Origin: Acidovorax sp. CCYZU-2555
GTDB lineage: Bacteria; Pseudomonadota; Gammaproteobacteria; Burkholderiales; Burkholderiaceae_C
DNA length: 49,768 nt
NCBI RefSeq assembly: GCF_018413525.1
Contig: NZ_JAHCDD010000043.1
Coordinates: 1 to 49,768 of the forward strand
Direction: 5' to 3'
How positions within the stretch are numbered: the first letter of the stretch is position 1; each line of letters begins with the position of its first letter. The position numbers and the translations under genes were made by a program. A model generated the notes under the pieces. The model had not been told where the DNA came from and did not search any database. It worked only from the letters and a program-made list of their open reading frames with translations. Positions 49,631 to 49,768 of this stretch are shown here, one piece after another.

Positions 49631-49768
49631 TCAAAACGCAGGGGTCCGCTTTTCCAGGAAGGCGGCTATGCCTTCGCGGTGTTCGGCCCCATCGGCATAC
49701 GCATACACATCATCGCCGGACTGGCCCTGCACGCCCTGCCCCGCCAGCGCCTGCGCGGCGGCCAGGGG
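49631..49768 (-). CDS. Enoyl-CoA hydratase/isomerase family protein, C-terminal fragment (runs off window)
   Basis: The frame enters from the right edge and ends with TGA at 49631. The 45 visible residues include LAAAQALAGQGVQGQSGDDV and the family-typical C-terminus EHREGIAAFLEKRTPAF, which matches crotonase enzymes (EGxxAFLEKRxPxF). The start and active site lie outside the window. Its position before matB suggests a short acyl-CoA pathway. Confidence 0.88.
   Translation of the reverse strand, partial: PLAAAQALAGQGVQGQSGDDVYAYADGAEHREGIAAFLEKRTPAF

Overview
The window is high-GC (about two thirds G+C) bacterial chromosome, densely coded, and reads as a betaproteobacterium of the order Burkholderiales, most likely Comamonadaceae. 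The evidence is the gene set and its synteny: zapB-zapA followed by a 6S RNA-like locus, fnr/hemN beside a ccoNOQP cbb3 oxidase operon, an argP/lysE pair, matB beside an enoyl-CoA hydratase, and a dispersed repeat of a type common in that group. The family assignment is inference; no rRNA is present. I see no prophage, IS element, CRISPR array or tRNA.

Left part (1-7700): the end of a PepSY membrane protein on the plus strand meets a minus-strand operon that starts with a cobalamin riboswitch (about 7478-7685). The operon runs btuB-type receptor, btuF, btuC, btuD, then a luciferase-like flavin monooxygenase and a DUF3820 protein, nearly all joined by 4-8 bp overlaps. Placing a flavin monooxygenase under B12 control is the most unusual arrangement here. 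Region 7700-16970 is ordinary accessory and housekeeping DNA: an orphan MetQ-like binding protein, argP/lysE, a glycine-zipper protein, a DUF3149 microprotein, an MFS-GNAT pair divergent from a LysR regulator, slyX, a PLP aminotransferase and nth.

Centre (16975-31250): late cobalamin biosynthesis and salvage. A second B12 riboswitch (about 31044-31250) heads an eleven-gene minus-strand operon: btuB, cobB, cobU, btuF, btuC, btuD, cobO, bluB, cobD, cobC, cobQ. cobT lies separately about 1.5 kb beyond it. Together they cover uptake, a,c-diamidation, adenosylation, amidation, aminopropanol attachment, DMB synthesis and nucleotide-loop activation. cobS and all early corrin-ring genes are absent from the window. 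Between cobQ and cobT sit two small secreted-protein paralogues whose promoter regions and leaders are also duplicated.

Right part (31300-49768): zapB-zapA and a 6S RNA-like locus; a secreted protein with three cysteine-pair repeats and a CsbD stress protein; a translationally coupled HD-GYP and PAS-GGDEF-EAL pair for cyclic-di-GMP; then an oxygen-limitation regulon of a SafE-type membrane protein, hemN, fnr, the cbb3 oxidase genes ccoNOQP with ccoH, ccoS and ccoI, and a universal stress protein. Three FNR boxes (39978, 44866, 47498) tie this regulon together. A strong terminator-like hairpin pair separates ccoP from ccoH, and ccoG is missing from its usual place. The window ends with matB and the 3' end of an enoyl-CoA hydratase gene, both on the minus strand.
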